Shown: positions 34,151 to 43,195, numbered from the stretch's first letter. The stretch is 64,000 nucleotides of DNA from Streptomyces cylindrosporus (GCF_022698165.1 NZ_JALDAY010000007.1:124001-188000); one strand, 5' to 3'. Numbers and translations: made by a program. Notes: generated by a model from the sequence alone, not told the origin.

Positions 34151-35287
34151 TCAATCCTTCGCATGCGCGGCCTCGGTCACGGTTTGGACTCCATGGGCGA
34201 CGGCGAGTCTGCTGGCGCCCACGACGGTGCCGAGATCACCGAGCGTGCTGCTGACCACCTCGGTGGGCCAGCTCAGCCGCTCCAGCTCGGCCCGCACCCC
34301 CGGCAGGAGCTGCGGGTCCGCTCCGGTGGAGCCGCCCAGGACGATCAGTCCCGGGTCCAGTACGGCGGTCACGGCGGCGGCGAGGCGCCCCACGTCGACG
34401 GCGTGGCGGCCGACGACCGCGCGGGCGGCGGCGCGGCCCTGCCCGGCCAGCGCGAAGAGCTGCTCGGTGGTGCTCGGACAGGGCCCGTCCGTGTCCGGCC
34501 AGGCCTCCGCGGCCCGGCGCAGCAGGGAACGGGCGCCCACGTGCTCCTCCAGGGCCTCCCGGCCGGGCTCGCGGCCCACGTCCCACGGGTAGGGCAGCCG
34601 GGCGACCTCACCGGCCGCGCCGTTCGCCCCGCGCAGCACCTGGCCGCCGATGACGACACCGAGACCGATGCCGACGCCGATGCGCAGGTAGCCGAAGGTG
34701 CGCCGGCCCCGCGCGGCGCCCTCGTGCAGCTCGGCGAGGGCGGCGCAGTTGACGTTGTTCTCCAGGTGGACGGGCACGCCCGGCGGCAGCGCGACGGCCA
34801 CCGCGTCGAAGACGGGACCGGCCTTGGCGGTCGCGGGCCGCACTCCGGTGCCCTCCCGGGTGACGTCACCGACGGCGACCACGATGGTGCGCAGCGGTGT
34901 GCCGGCGGGCAGCGCGCCGAGCGCCTCACGCACCACATCGACGGCGTCCGACCGGGAGCCCGTGGCCTCGGCGAGCGGCGTGCCGTCCAGGGCGCAGCCG
35001 CGGACCCGGGTGAGGGCGGGGCCGAGGTCCACGGCGAGTACGGCGCCCGCTGCGGGCCCGAGCCGGTAGACGGCGGCGCTGCGGCCGGTGCCGCTGGAGG
35101 CGGTGCCGGAGTGGGCGGCGAGCCCGGCGCTCTCCAGTTCGACGACGGCGGAGGACACCGTCGGCTTGGACAGGCCCGCGAGGCTCGCGAGCTGCGGCCG
35201 GGTCGCGCTGCCCGCCTCGGCGAGCACCGCGAAGACCGCGCTTGCGCTCTCGGTCAGGCGGGGGGCTTCCGCCACGTCGTGTATCAC
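34151..35287 (-). CDS. ROK family transcriptional regulator
   Basis: A 378-residue regulator. Residues about 10-70 form the N-terminal winged helix (ATRPQLASLAGLSKPTVSSA), and the rest is the ROK sugar-kinase-like domain with GTGRSAAVYRLGPAAGAVLAVDLG, LENNVNCAALAELHEG and GVGIGLGVVIGG. The zinc-binding cysteine cluster of classical ROK proteins is missing. The GTG at 35287 has GGGAGA at good spacing and is preferred to the GTG at 35305. It sits between the sugar operon and a sugar kinase, so it probably represses one or both. A perfect 8-bp dyad lies upstream (35352-35375). Confidence 0.9.
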   Translation of the reverse strand: MIHDVAEAPRLTESASAVFAVLAEAGSATRPQLASLAGLSKPTVSSAVVELESAGLAAHSGTASSGTGRSAAVYRLGPAAGAVLAVDLGPALTRVRGCALDGTPLAEATGSRSDAVDVVREALGALPAGTPLRTIVVAVGDVTREGTGVRPATAKAGPVFDAVAVALPPGVPVHLENNVNCAALAELHEGAARGRRTFGYLRIGVGIGLGVVIGGQVLRGANGAAGEVARLPYPWDVGREPGREALEEHVGARSLLRRAAEAWPDTDGPCPSTTEQLFALAGQGRAAARAVVGRHAVDVGRLAAAVTAVLDPGLIVLGGSTGADPQLLPGVRAELERLSWPTEVVSSTLGDLGTVVGASRLAVAHGVQTVTEAAHAKD

Positions 35288-35351
35288 AGTTCTCCCACGG
35301 GTCACGGGCCGCTCAGTGGTCGAGTGCGCGATGCCTCTTGACGCACTGTAC

Positions 35352-35375
35352 TTCGTTAGTTAACTTCCTAACGAA
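35352..35375. promoter_or_regulatory. Probable ROK operator in the divergent promoter region
   Basis: TTCGTTAG (35352-35359) and its exact reverse complement CTAACGAA (35368-35375) with an 8-base AT-rich spacer, midway between the ROK regulator (minus) and the sugar kinase (plus). Long AT-rich dyads with TTAG/CTAA halves are typical of ROK-family operators. It is the most AT-rich part of this interval. Confidence 0.7.
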
Positions 35376-35405
35376 CTTCACGGTACTCGCCTGCCGTGTC
35401 CGCCA

Positions 35406-35450
35406 GAAGCCCGTCCCGGGGCTTCCCTAGTTCACCAACTCCCGTATAAA
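35406..35450 (+). promoter_or_regulatory. Hairpin and -10 element upstream of the sugar kinase
   Basis: A 7-bp dyad GAAGCCC/GGGCTTC (35406-35412 and 35419-35425) is followed by TATAAA at 35445-35450, a good -10 element placing the start of transcription near 35457, about 46 bases before the kinase GTG. The dyad covers the -35 position and could be a second repressor site. Confidence 0.45.
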
Positions 35451-35502
35451 CAGGCACGGTTCGCCCGCCGTCGCAGCACCACGCATCGACGAAAGAGGTT
35501 CC

Positions 35503-36402
35503 GTGCAGGACTCCACGCCCCTCGTGGTCGGTATCGACGTGGGCGGCACCAAGACGCACCTCCGTGCCTGCGCGGCGGACGCCCTGGTGGCCGACCACGT
35601 CCGGTCGAGCGGTGGCTGGCGGCCGCACGACCCCGTGGCCGCCGCCGGCTGGCTGGCCGCGCTGGTCGCCGAGGCACTGCCGGCGGACATTCGTCCGTCG
35701 GCCGTCGCCGTGGGCGGCCACGCCTGCGAGACCCCGCGCCAGTGCGCGCAGATCCGTACCGCCCTGCAACTCCACTTCGACGCGCCCGCGCTGGTCGTGG
35801 GCGACGCCGAACTGCTGGTCCCCGCCGCCGGGTTGGACAAGGGGGTCGGCCTGGTGGCCGGCACCGGTTCCGTCGCGGTGGGCCGGCGCTCCGACGGGAC
35901 CTGCGTCCAGGTCGGCGGCTGGGGTGCGGTCCTCGGCGACGAGGGCGGCGCGGCCGGTCTCGTGCGCGAGGCCGCTCGGGCCGTGTGGGCGGCGCACGAC
36001 CGCGGGGAGCGGCCTGACGAACTCGCACTCGGCCTCACGGCCGGCTTCGGCGTCGCCGAAGTACCCGCGCTCGGGGCCGCGTTGGAGAGCGCCACCGACG
36101 TCTCCGCCGAGTGGGGCCGGCACTCCCCGGTGGTCTTCGCTGCCGCCGAGGCCGGCTCCGCGCTCGCCCGGGACGTGATCGCCGACGCCGGACGGTCGCT
36201 GGCCGCCCTCGTGGCACGGCTCGCGGCACGCGAAGTCGCCGTGGACGACGTGGTGGTGGCGGGCGGCACGATCCTCGCCCAGCCCGCCCTGTACGACGCG
36301 TTCACGTCCGCGCTCGCCGAGACCGTGCCCGGGGCACGCCCGCAGCCTTTGCGCGTGCCGCCGGTCGAAGGTGCGGTGGCGCTGGCGCGTTCGATCCTGT
36401 GA
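35503..36402 (+). CDS. BadF/BadG-type ATPase, N-acetylglucosamine kinase-like sugar kinase
   Basis: A 299-residue ASKHA-fold kinase. Phosphate-binding segments are VVGIDVGGTKTHLRA (about 8-22) and GLVAGTGSVAVGRR (about 115-128), with GGWGAVLGDEGGAAGL between the lobes and VVVAGGTIL (about 248) near the end. This layout is that of the eukaryote-like GlcNAc kinase/BadF group. The GTG at 35503 follows GAAAGAGG. Divergent from the ROK regulator and next to a sugar importer, it probably phosphorylates the imported monosaccharide, perhaps an amino sugar. Confidence 0.85.
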   Translation: MQDSTPLVVGIDVGGTKTHLRACAADALVADHVRSSGGWRPHDPVAAAGWLAALVAEALPADIRPSAVAVGGHACETPRQCAQIRTALQLHFDAPALVVGDAELLVPAAGLDKGVGLVAGTGSVAVGRRSDGTCVQVGGWGAVLGDEGGAAGLVREAARAVWAAHDRGERPDELALGLTAGFGVAEVPALGAALESATDVSAEWGRHSPVVFAAAEAGSALARDVIADAGRSLAALVARLAAREVAVDDVVVAGGTILAQPALYDAFTSALAETVPGARPQPLRVPPVEGAVALARSIL

Positions 36403-36601
36403 ACCGGTCGGGCCGCGTTCACGTACCCGACACGTGCCGGTCGCCGAGCCCTCCCCGACGGGTCAGGACACGGCCGTAGATCTTCGCTCAAAGCTTCACG
36501 GGACCCACCGGAAACACACATCTCGTGCGTCCCGCCGGACCCCGCTGATCGCACGATCTCCCCCCGGCCGTACGGCCGAAGAACTCAAGAGAGGCACACG
36601 C

Positions 36602-38530
36602 ATGCCGTCATCCGCCGGGCACCGCTCCTCCACGTCGGCCGGCCGCGCCGCCGTCGGCCGACGGGGTTTCCTCAAGACCTCCCTGGGCGCCACGGCCGGG
36701 GTGATGGCCGCGCCCACCTTCGTCTCCTGGCTGGCCGCCGCCGACGCCAAGGCCGCGACGAGCCCCGCCGCGTTCGTCGACGACTACAAGACCAACGTCC
36801 TGACGAACCTCACGCCCGAGACCAACGCGGTCGTGCGGATCCTCGGCGGCTTCGCCCTGATCTGGAAGACGGGCGGTGCGTGGAACACCGGCACGCCGCT
36901 GATGCCGGAGATACTCCGCGCCAACATGCGCTACTGCGCCCGGATCACCGGTGCGCGCACGGACGCGCAGGCCAAGGAGGCGTTCATCTACGACCGCCAG
37001 CACCAGAGCTACGCGATGATCGCGGGCCTGGGTCCGCTGGCCGATCTGTACAAGGCGGGCGCCAAGGCGGTCACGTCGATCACCAGCGCTCCCGATTCCA
37101 CCCCGGCGACCACGATCAGCGACGCCGTGCCCGCGGACGCCCCGGCCGGTTCCGCGCTGGGCGCCGGTTCGCACGACTCGGCGCTCGGCAAGGTGGCCGA
37201 GCTGGTCGACACGGTGCGCGGACCGTACGCCTCCGGCAACCCGGCCAAGTACGCCTACCAGTACCCGCGTCCATGGCGCATGAACGAGGACAGCGTGGTC
37301 GTCGACACCGGCGCCACGGACGCCCTCGGCTTCCCGGTGTACGACTCGAAGGTGATCGTGGCGCCCCAGCTGCTGCGCCAGCGCAGCACCTCCCCCACGG
37401 ACGACGGCGGCTTCCCGAGCGGCCACACCAACGCCTTCCACCTGGCCTGCCTGGCGTACGCCTACGCGGTGCCCGAGCGCTTCCAGGAGCTGGTGACGCG
37501 GGCCTTCGAGCTCAGCCACACCCGGATCGTGGCCGGCATGCACAACACGGTCGACGTGATCGGCGGCCGCATCATGGCCACCGCCCTCGCGGCCGCCACG
37601 CTGGCGGACCCGACCAACGCCGACCTGAAGGCCGCCGCCCGCGCGCAGGCCCTGGCGTACTTCACGCAGCAGACCGGCACCACCGCCGACACCCTGTTCG
37701 GCTACGCGCACTCCGACTCCGCCGACGCCTACGCCGACCGGGACGCCAACGCCTGCACCGTCGAGCCGAAGCTGACGTACGTGCTGACCCGGCGTGGCCG
37801 CAGCGAGGCGCTGACCGTGCCGAAGGGCGCGGAGGTGCTGCTGGAGACCCGGCTGCCGTACCTGGACGCCGAGCAGCGCCGCGAGGTGCTGCGCACGACC
37901 GCGCTGCCCTCCGGGTACGTGCTCCTCGACGGCTTCGAGCAGTGGGGGCGGCTGAACCTGTTCGCCGCGGCGGACGGTTACGGCGCCTTCGACAGCGATG
38001 TGACGGTGACGCTGGACGCCGCTGCGGGCGGCTTCGGCGCGGCCGACGCCTGGCGCAACGACATCGACGGCGACGGCGGCCTGACCAAGAAGGGCAGCGG
38101 CACGCTCACCCTGGCCGGCCACAACAAGTACACCGGCGGCACCGTGGTCGCCGACGGCGTCCTGGCCACCGCGTCCTCGCACGCCCTGGGCCACGGCGAC
38201 GTGCGGGTGAAGGGCGGCACGCTCCGGCTGGGCCGCCCGGTCCAGGTGCACGGCCAGTACTCGCAGGAGAACTCCACGCTGGAGGTGACCCTGCGCTCCG
38301 GCCACGAGCCCGCCCTGGAGGTCACCCGGCGCGCCCTGCTCGGCGGCGGCAGCGTGCTGTCGCTGCGGCTGGACGCCGACCGGCCGCCGGCCGCGGGCGG
38401 CACGGTGCGCGTCCTGGCGGCCGCTCAGCTGCGCGGCCGGTTCGACCGCGTGGAGCTGAACTCCGACCGGCTGCGGGCCGTACCCGTCTACACGACGGAA
38501 GGTCTGTCGGTACGACTCCTGAAGCGGTGA
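36602..38530 (+). CDS. Tat-exported PAP2-family phosphatase with C-terminal beta-strand repeat domain
   Basis: A 642-residue protein. The N-terminus carries a Tat signal (RRGFLKT at about 20-26, Ala-rich h-region, ADAKA cleavage region). Residues about 60-370 are a PAP2/class A acid phosphatase-like domain with FPSGHTN (about 270-276) and SHTRIVAGMHNTVDV (about 304-318), the conserved Ser-Gly-His and Arg/His-Asp catalytic motifs. Residues about 485-560 contain an autotransporter-associated strand repeat (GSGTLTLAGHNKYTGGTVV). AGAGAGG precedes the ATG. It should hydrolyse phosphate monoesters outside the cell; the repeat may bind or spread on the surface. Confidence 0.9.
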   Translation: MPSSAGHRSSTSAGRAAVGRRGFLKTSLGATAGVMAAPTFVSWLAAADAKAATSPAAFVDDYKTNVLTNLTPETNAVVRILGGFALIWKTGGAWNTGTPLMPEILRANMRYCARITGARTDAQAKEAFIYDRQHQSYAMIAGLGPLADLYKAGAKAVTSITSAPDSTPATTISDAVPADAPAGSALGAGSHDSALGKVAELVDTVRGPYASGNPAKYAYQYPRPWRMNEDSVVVDTGATDALGFPVYDSKVIVAPQLLRQRSTSPTDDGGFPSGHTNAFHLACLAYAYAVPERFQELVTRAFELSHTRIVAGMHNTVDVIGGRIMATALAAATLADPTNADLKAAARAQALAYFTQQTGTTADTLFGYAHSDSADAYADRDANACTVEPKLTYVLTRRGRSEALTVPKGAEVLLETRLPYLDAEQRREVLRTTALPSGYVLLDGFEQWGRLNLFAAADGYGAFDSDVTVTLDAAAGGFGAADAWRNDIDGDGGLTKKGSGTLTLAGHNKYTGGTVVADGVLATASSHALGHGDVRVKGGTLRLGRPVQVHGQYSQENSTLEVTLRSGHEPALEVTRRALLGGGSVLSLRLDADRPPAAGGTVRVLAAAQLRGRFDRVELNSDRLRAVPVYTTEGLSVRLLKR

Positions 38531-38566
38531 CGCCCCCGGCGGCGGGACTGATGCGAAAGTAGGCGC

Positions 38567-40336
38567 ATGGGACGCCTCGACGATCACTCCCGCCGCCCCG
38601 CGGCCGGTGACACCGCGGGGCGGAAGATGGCGCACGAACAGCACTCGGTCCTCGATCCCGGGACCCGCGACGACCCTCCGCCCCGCGACGGCGCGGAACA
38701 CCCCCCGCCGTCGACGACGCCCGCGCCGCCGTCCCCCCGCCCCGCGCGCCGATGGCTGCTCCCGCTCCTCGTCGTGGTGCTGCTCGGCCAGATGGCCGCC
38801 GCCATGGTCACCACCGCCGTGCAGCAGACCCCGACGATCGACGAGCCGATCTACGTCGCCACGGCCGCCGACTACCTCCACGAGCACCGCGTCCGCCTCA
38901 ACCCCGAGCACCCGCCGCTGGGCAAGCTGGTCATCGCGGCCGGGGTGGCGGTCGCCGACCCGCACGTGGACGCGGCGTACAAGGGCGACCAGGGGAAGTT
39001 CGGCCGGCATCTGCTGTACGAGTCGGGCAACGACCCCTGGCGGCTGATGTTCTGGGCCCGCCTCCCGATGATCGTGCTGACGCTCCTGTTCGGGCTCGTG
39101 GTCTTCGCCTTCGCGCGTGAACTCGCGGGCGCCGCGGCCGGGTTGGCGGCCCTGGCCCTGTACGCCTTCTCCCCCGACGTCATCGCCCAGGGCTCGCTGG
39201 CCACCCTCGACGTGCCCGCGGCCGGGTTCGTGCTGACGTCGGCCTGGCTGCTGTGGCGGGCCCGGCGACGGCCGAAGCCGTACGTCCCCCTCGCCGGGAT
39301 CGCGCTCGGAGCGGGCCTGGCCACCAAGATGAGCGTCCTGCCGGTGGTTCCGGTGCTGTTGGGGCTGGCCGCGTGGTCGGTGTGGCGGGCGGGCCACGAG
39401 GACCGGCGCGGGGCGCTGCTGCGGGCGGCGGCGGCCGCGGCCGTCGTCGCGGTGGTGGCCATGGCCGTCGTATGGGCGTCGTATCTGGTGGTCGATCCGC
39501 GGCTGCGCCGGTCGCCCGAGCAGTCCGTGCCCGCCGTGCACGGACTGAAGGGGCTGCTGGTGCGAATCCTGCCGTTCCCGGAGTCGTACCGGGACGGCAT
39601 GCGCATCCAGTTCGGCCTGGAGAACTACCCGTGGCAGGGCTTCCTGTTCGGTCATCTGTACACGGGGTCCCGCTGGTACTACCTGCCGGCCGCGCTGCTG
39701 GTGAAGACGCCGCTCGGCATGCTCGCGCTGTGGGCCGCCGGGGCGGTCGTGGTGGTGGCGGTACGGCGGCTGCGGCCGGCGGCGCCGTACGTGCTGCTCG
39801 CGCCCGCCGTGCTGCTGGCCTCGGCGATGACCGGGTCGCGGGACTTCGGGACGCGGTACGCGATCTTCGTGCCGATGTTCCTCGCGGTGGCCGCGGGCCT
39901 CGTCCTGGCCCTGCGGTGGCGGTGGGCGCCGCTGGTCACGGGGGCGCTGGTGGCGTTCGTCGCGGTGAGTTCGGTGCGGACGTTTCCCTACTATCTGCCG
40001 TACTCCAACGAGGCGTTCGGCGGTCCGGCCAAGACGCATCTGCGGCTGCACGACTCCAACGTGGACTGGGGCCAGGACCTCGGCCGGCTCGCCGACCGGC
40101 TGCGCGAGCGCTACCCGGGCGAGCGGATCTGGCTGGTCTACAAGGGCAGTGGGGTGCCGGCGTACTACGGCATTCACGCGGCCGATCCGCGCAAGGTGCC
40201 GCCGCGGCAGGTGCGGGGACTCCTGGTCGTGTCGGACTCCTCGGTTGCCAAGGCCCGAGGACGGCTGGCCGCGCTGATCGACAGCAGCCGTCCCGTCGAC
40301 GAGGTCGGTCACTCCATCACCATCTACCGGCGCTGA
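38567..40336 (+). CDS. Family 39-type (PMT-like) membrane glycosyltransferase
   Basis: A 589-residue membrane protein: a disordered proline-rich N-terminus of about 60 residues, then about 10-11 helices (62-480) and a soluble C-terminal part. The first extracytoplasmic loop has TIDEPIYVATAADYL and NPEHPPLGKLV, where the acidic residue and HPPLGK motif of GT39/ArnT-like enzymes lie. These enzymes use polyprenyl-phosphate sugars to glycosylate proteins or lipids outside the membrane. The start at 38567 is supported by a weak GTAGG; 38627 is an alternative. It follows the phosphatase by 36 bases and may be co-transcribed. Confidence 0.85.
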   Translation: MGRLDDHSRRPAAGDTAGRKMAHEQHSVLDPGTRDDPPPRDGAEHPPPSTTPAPPSPRPARRWLLPLLVVVLLGQMAAAMVTTAVQQTPTIDEPIYVATAADYLHEHRVRLNPEHPPLGKLVIAAGVAVADPHVDAAYKGDQGKFGRHLLYESGNDPWRLMFWARLPMIVLTLLFGLVVFAFARELAGAAAGLAALALYAFSPDVIAQGSLATLDVPAAGFVLTSAWLLWRARRRPKPYVPLAGIALGAGLATKMSVLPVVPVLLGLAAWSVWRAGHEDRRGALLRAAAAAAVVAVVAMAVVWASYLVVDPRLRRSPEQSVPAVHGLKGLLVRILPFPESYRDGMRIQFGLENYPWQGFLFGHLYTGSRWYYLPAALLVKTPLGMLALWAAGAVVVVAVRRLRPAAPYVLLAPAVLLASAMTGSRDFGTRYAIFVPMFLAVAAGLVLALRWRWAPLVTGALVAFVAVSSVRTFPYYLPYSNEAFGGPAKTHLRLHDSNVDWGQDLGRLADRLRERYPGERIWLVYKGSGVPAYYGIHAADPRKVPPRQVRGLLVVSDSSVAKARGRLAALIDSSRPVDEVGHSITIYRR

Positions 40337-40460
40337 CACAAGGCCACCGCGGGCAACCTGAGGATCCGTCGGGCGCGCCCCGGATGCCCCCGTACAAGCC
40401 CTGGTCACGACGGTGTGTGAGCTATGTTGAAGCACTGTGGGAGACAAAGGAGGCGCACCG

Positions 40461-41384
40461 GTGCCATCGCCGCAGCAGGCACGCGCACAGGCATCCGCCA
40501 TCACATCGGGCAAGACCGCACCGGAAGTCGAGGCCGCCCCGGCCTCCCAGCTCAGAACGCTCTTCGACCGGCCCCGGCTCTCCCCGGGCCAGCGGCGCAT
40601 CGCGCAGTACCTGATCGAGCACATCACCGAGGCGGCGTTCCTGTCGATCACCGACCTCGCCGAGCGGGTCGGCGTGAGCCAGCCCTCGGTGACGCGGTTC
40701 GCCGCTGCGGTCGGATTCAGCGGCTATCCCGCGCTGCGCGAGAAGCTCCAGTCGATCGCCCTGGGCACGCTGGCCGGCGGGCCGGGCACGGCCGAGGAGA
40801 ACGGCAGCAACGAACTGCAGGCGGCGGTCGACGCGGAGATCGAGAACCTGGAGAACCTGCGGCGCGACTTCGCCGACCCCGACCAGCTCATCGACATCGG
40901 CCGCAAGCTGGCCGCGTCCACGCCGCTGACCGTCCTCGGACTGCGGATCTCGGTCTCGCTCGCCGAGTACTTCGCCTACGCCGCACGCCGTATCCACCCG
41001 GACGTGCGGCTGGTGACGCGAGGGGGCAGCGTCGCCTACGACGCGCTGTTGCAGTCGCGTGAGGCGGGTGGGACGTGGGTGCTGGCCTTCTCGATGCCCC
41101 GGCACGCCCAGGAGACGCTCACGGCCGTACGGGTCGCGCGCAGCGCCGGGCTGAAGGTGGCCCTGGTGACCGACCTGGCGCTCGGGCCGGTGGCCGACGA
41201 GGCGGACGTCGTCTTCGCCACCGGCACGGGATCGCGCCTGGTCTTCGACTCGTACGCGGCTCCCGGTGTCGTCGCCGCCGCGCTGCTGCAGGCGATGACC
41301 GACGCCGATCCGGAGCGCACCCAGGCCCGGCTGGAGGAGTACGAGCAGATCTCCGACCAGCACCAGTTCTTCCTGCGCGACTGA
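40461..41384 (+). CDS. MurR/RpiR family transcriptional regulator
   Basis: A 307-residue regulator with an N-terminal HTH_6 domain (about 30-105; LSPGQRRIAQYLIEH, SITDLAERVGVSQPSVTRFA) and a C-terminal SIS sugar-phosphate domain (about 125-275; LTVLGLRISVSLAEYFAYA, WVLAFSMPRHAQETL). The GTG at 40461 is chosen because AAAGGAGG lies 8 bases before it; the upstream GTG at 40437 has none. Sugar phosphates or amino-sugar phosphates are the usual ligands. Its closeness to the sugar locus suggests a role there, but no binding site is identified. Confidence 0.9.
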   Translation: MPSPQQARAQASAITSGKTAPEVEAAPASQLRTLFDRPRLSPGQRRIAQYLIEHITEAAFLSITDLAERVGVSQPSVTRFAAAVGFSGYPALREKLQSIALGTLAGGPGTAEENGSNELQAAVDAEIENLENLRRDFADPDQLIDIGRKLAASTPLTVLGLRISVSLAEYFAYAARRIHPDVRLVTRGGSVAYDALLQSREAGGTWVLAFSMPRHAQETLTAVRVARSAGLKVALVTDLALGPVADEADVVFATGTGSRLVFDSYAAPGVVAAALLQAMTDADPERTQARLEEYEQISDQHQFFLRD

Positions 41385-41433
41385 CACCCCCCTGCTGCCG
41401 CTAATTACAAAGGGACCTTTCACAACATTTCGC

Positions 41434-41451
41434 GCATGAATGTTTTCATGC
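41434..41451. promoter_or_regulatory. 7-bp inverted repeat in an AT-rich intergenic region
   Basis: GCATGAA/TTCATGC with a 4-base spacer, 50 bases after the RpiR stop, in the most AT-rich stretch of the interval 41385-41655 (270 bases, no gene seen). TATATAAATACT follows at about 41472 and could be a -10 region for the gene at 41656. The dyad may be an operator or a weak terminator. Confidence 0.4.
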
Positions 41452-41655
41452 CGCTTGCAAACCAGTCGGCATATATAAATACTGCTCACGCGTCACCCGG
41501 ACACCCGAAGCCGCCGTCTCCTACCCGCGTCGGCGCCGGCGGTGTCCGGTGGGGCCTCGCCTCGCGCGAGCGCCCCTGGCGGTCCCGGTCATCCCCTAGG
41601 CCGGGGCCGCCCGCCCTCGTCGACCACCCCCCACGACGCCGCACACCCGGAAGCG

Positions 41656-42030
41656 ATGAGCATGCAACTGACGACCACGCGTCTCAGCCCCGACTGGCCG
41701 TGCCAGGTCAAGGCGCCCGGCAGCTACGACTGGGAGCGCTCGGCGGCCAAGTGGCTGCGCGAGCTGGTGCCGGCGCGGTACGCGAGCTACCCGGCCCTGA
41801 TCCGGCACCCTGTGCTGCTCGCGCGCCATGCGCAGATCCAGGTCCAGCAGGAGATCCGGGTCGCCCGCACCGCCCTGCAGACCGCGCGCGCCGATCTGCC
41901 CGCGCTGGGACTGCCGGAGTCGGTCATCGAGCACACGATCAAGCTGTACGCGGCGGAGGTGCTGCAGCTCCAGCACATCGCCCGCAGTGTCCGTGCCGTC
42001 TCGCAGGCGCTGGTGGACTCCGGGCGCTGA
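41656..42030 (+). CDS. Conserved hypothetical protein
   Basis: A 124-residue mostly helical protein (starts MSMQLTTTRLSPDWPCQVKA) with a long alpha-helical second half (HAQIQVQQEIRVARTALQTA) that could dimerise. No membrane segment or known motif. The ATG at 41656 has GGAAGCG close upstream; 41662 is possible. It precedes an ANTAR-SpoIIE phosphatase on the same strand by 106 bases, with no sign of a shared transcript. Function unknown. Confidence 0.7.
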   Translation: MSMQLTTTRLSPDWPCQVKAPGSYDWERSAAKWLRELVPARYASYPALIRHPVLLARHAQIQVQQEIRVARTALQTARADLPALGLPESVIEHTIKLYAAEVLQLQHIARSVRAVSQALVDSGR

Positions 42031-42136
42031 GCGCACAGGCCGGCGGCAACCCGGCGGTGCCGGTCGCCCGCTGCCGGGGGAAGCGCGATCGGACAAGGCG
42101 GCGAGCGGACCGGCGCCGGTGTGCAATGCTCGTCGC

Positions 42137-43162
42137 GTGACCATCGAACCCGCCGCATCGGCGCACCCCCTGACCGCGCCGGGCTCCGTCGGGCCGGCGA
42201 AGGCCCTCACCGGGCAGCGCGCCGACGCGGACGGGCTGCGCGCCCTGGCGGAGGCGTCCGCCGTCCTGGAGCGGGCCAAGGGCGCGGTGATGGCGCAGAC
42301 CGGCTGCGCCGCGGAGGTCGCGGCCGAGATGCTGCGGCGGCGGGCCGAGGCCGGTGGGCGCACGCTGCTCGAGGAGTGCCGGAGCACGCTGCGCAGCCTG
42401 GTGCCGCCTGTCGACCCGACTGCCGAGCCCCTGGTCACCCCGGAGTCGCTGGCCGGCATGTTGCAGCACGCCCTGCTCCCGCTGCCCACCCGGCCGGCGC
42501 GCCTGGCCGGGCTGCGCGTCGAAGTCGCCTATCTGCCCGCGCAGTCGGGGATCCACGTCGGCGGCGACTGGTTCAGCGCCATCGAACTGCCGGACGGAAA
42601 GGCCCTGTTCGTGGTCGGCGACGTCGCCGGTCACGGCCTGAGCGCGGTGGCCACGATGGCCCAACTGCGGTTCACCGCCAAGGGCATGGTCATCACGGGC
42701 TCCTCGCTGACCGGTGCGCTCACCCGGCTCAACACGCTGTTGCTGCACTCCCGGGATCCGCACGGCACGGCGACCATGGTCCTCGCCCGCTACGACCCCG
42801 CCGAACGGCTGCTGGTGTGGGCGCAGGCCGGTCATCCGCCGCCGCTGCTGCTGCGCGACGGACAGGTGCGGGTACTCGACCGGCCGGGCGGGATGCTGCT
42901 CGGCGCGACCGACGAACCGGTCTTCGAGGAGGCCCGGTGCCGGCTCGAACCCGGTGACCGCGTGATCCTCTACACCGACGGTCTGGTGGAGCGCCCCGGC
43001 GAGGGCCTGGACCGGGGGCTCAAGCGGCTCTCCGAGGCCCTCCTCGCCCATGCCGCCGACGAGGCCGACACTCTGGCGCCCCTGCTCGCCGACATGCTGG
43101 AGGGCGAGCGCCGGGACGACGTGTGCGTGCTCGACATCAGGGTGCCGACCGATCCGGAGTAG
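42137..43162 (+). CDS. ANTAR domain fused to a PP2C (SpoIIE-type) phosphatase
   Basis: A 341-residue signalling protein. Residues about 30-90 form an ANTAR-like helical domain (ASAVLERAKGAVMAQTGCAA, MLRRRAEAGGRTLLEEC), which in other proteins binds RNA hairpins. Residues about 105-335 are the SpoIIE phosphatase domain with metal-binding GGDWFSAIEL, VGDVAGHGLSAVATM, ILYTDGLVERP and ERRDDVCVLDIRV. Such proteins dephosphorylate anti-anti-sigma factors and release sigma factors. The GTG at 42137 has no ribosome site, and a CAATGCT lies 7-8 bases upstream, so a leaderless message is likely. No sigma or anti-sigma gene adjoins it. Confidence 0.88.
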   Translation: MTIEPAASAHPLTAPGSVGPAKALTGQRADADGLRALAEASAVLERAKGAVMAQTGCAAEVAAEMLRRRAEAGGRTLLEECRSTLRSLVPPVDPTAEPLVTPESLAGMLQHALLPLPTRPARLAGLRVEVAYLPAQSGIHVGGDWFSAIELPDGKALFVVGDVAGHGLSAVATMAQLRFTAKGMVITGSSLTGALTRLNTLLLHSRDPHGTATMVLARYDPAERLLVWAQAGHPPPLLLRDGQVRVLDRPGGMLLGATDEPVFEEARCRLEPGDRVILYTDGLVERPGEGLDRGLKRLSEALLAHAADEADTLAPLLADMLEGERRDDVCVLDIRVPTDPE

Positions 43163-43195
43163 GCGGCGGCACGCGCACGCCCCAGCGCCGCGCCG

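Noticed and set aside
36608..40651. Minus-strand frame of 1347 codons across the phosphatase and glycosyltransferase genes
   Set aside because: It is antisense to two clearly coding genes, is low-complexity and shows no motif; very long spurious frames are expected at this GC content.
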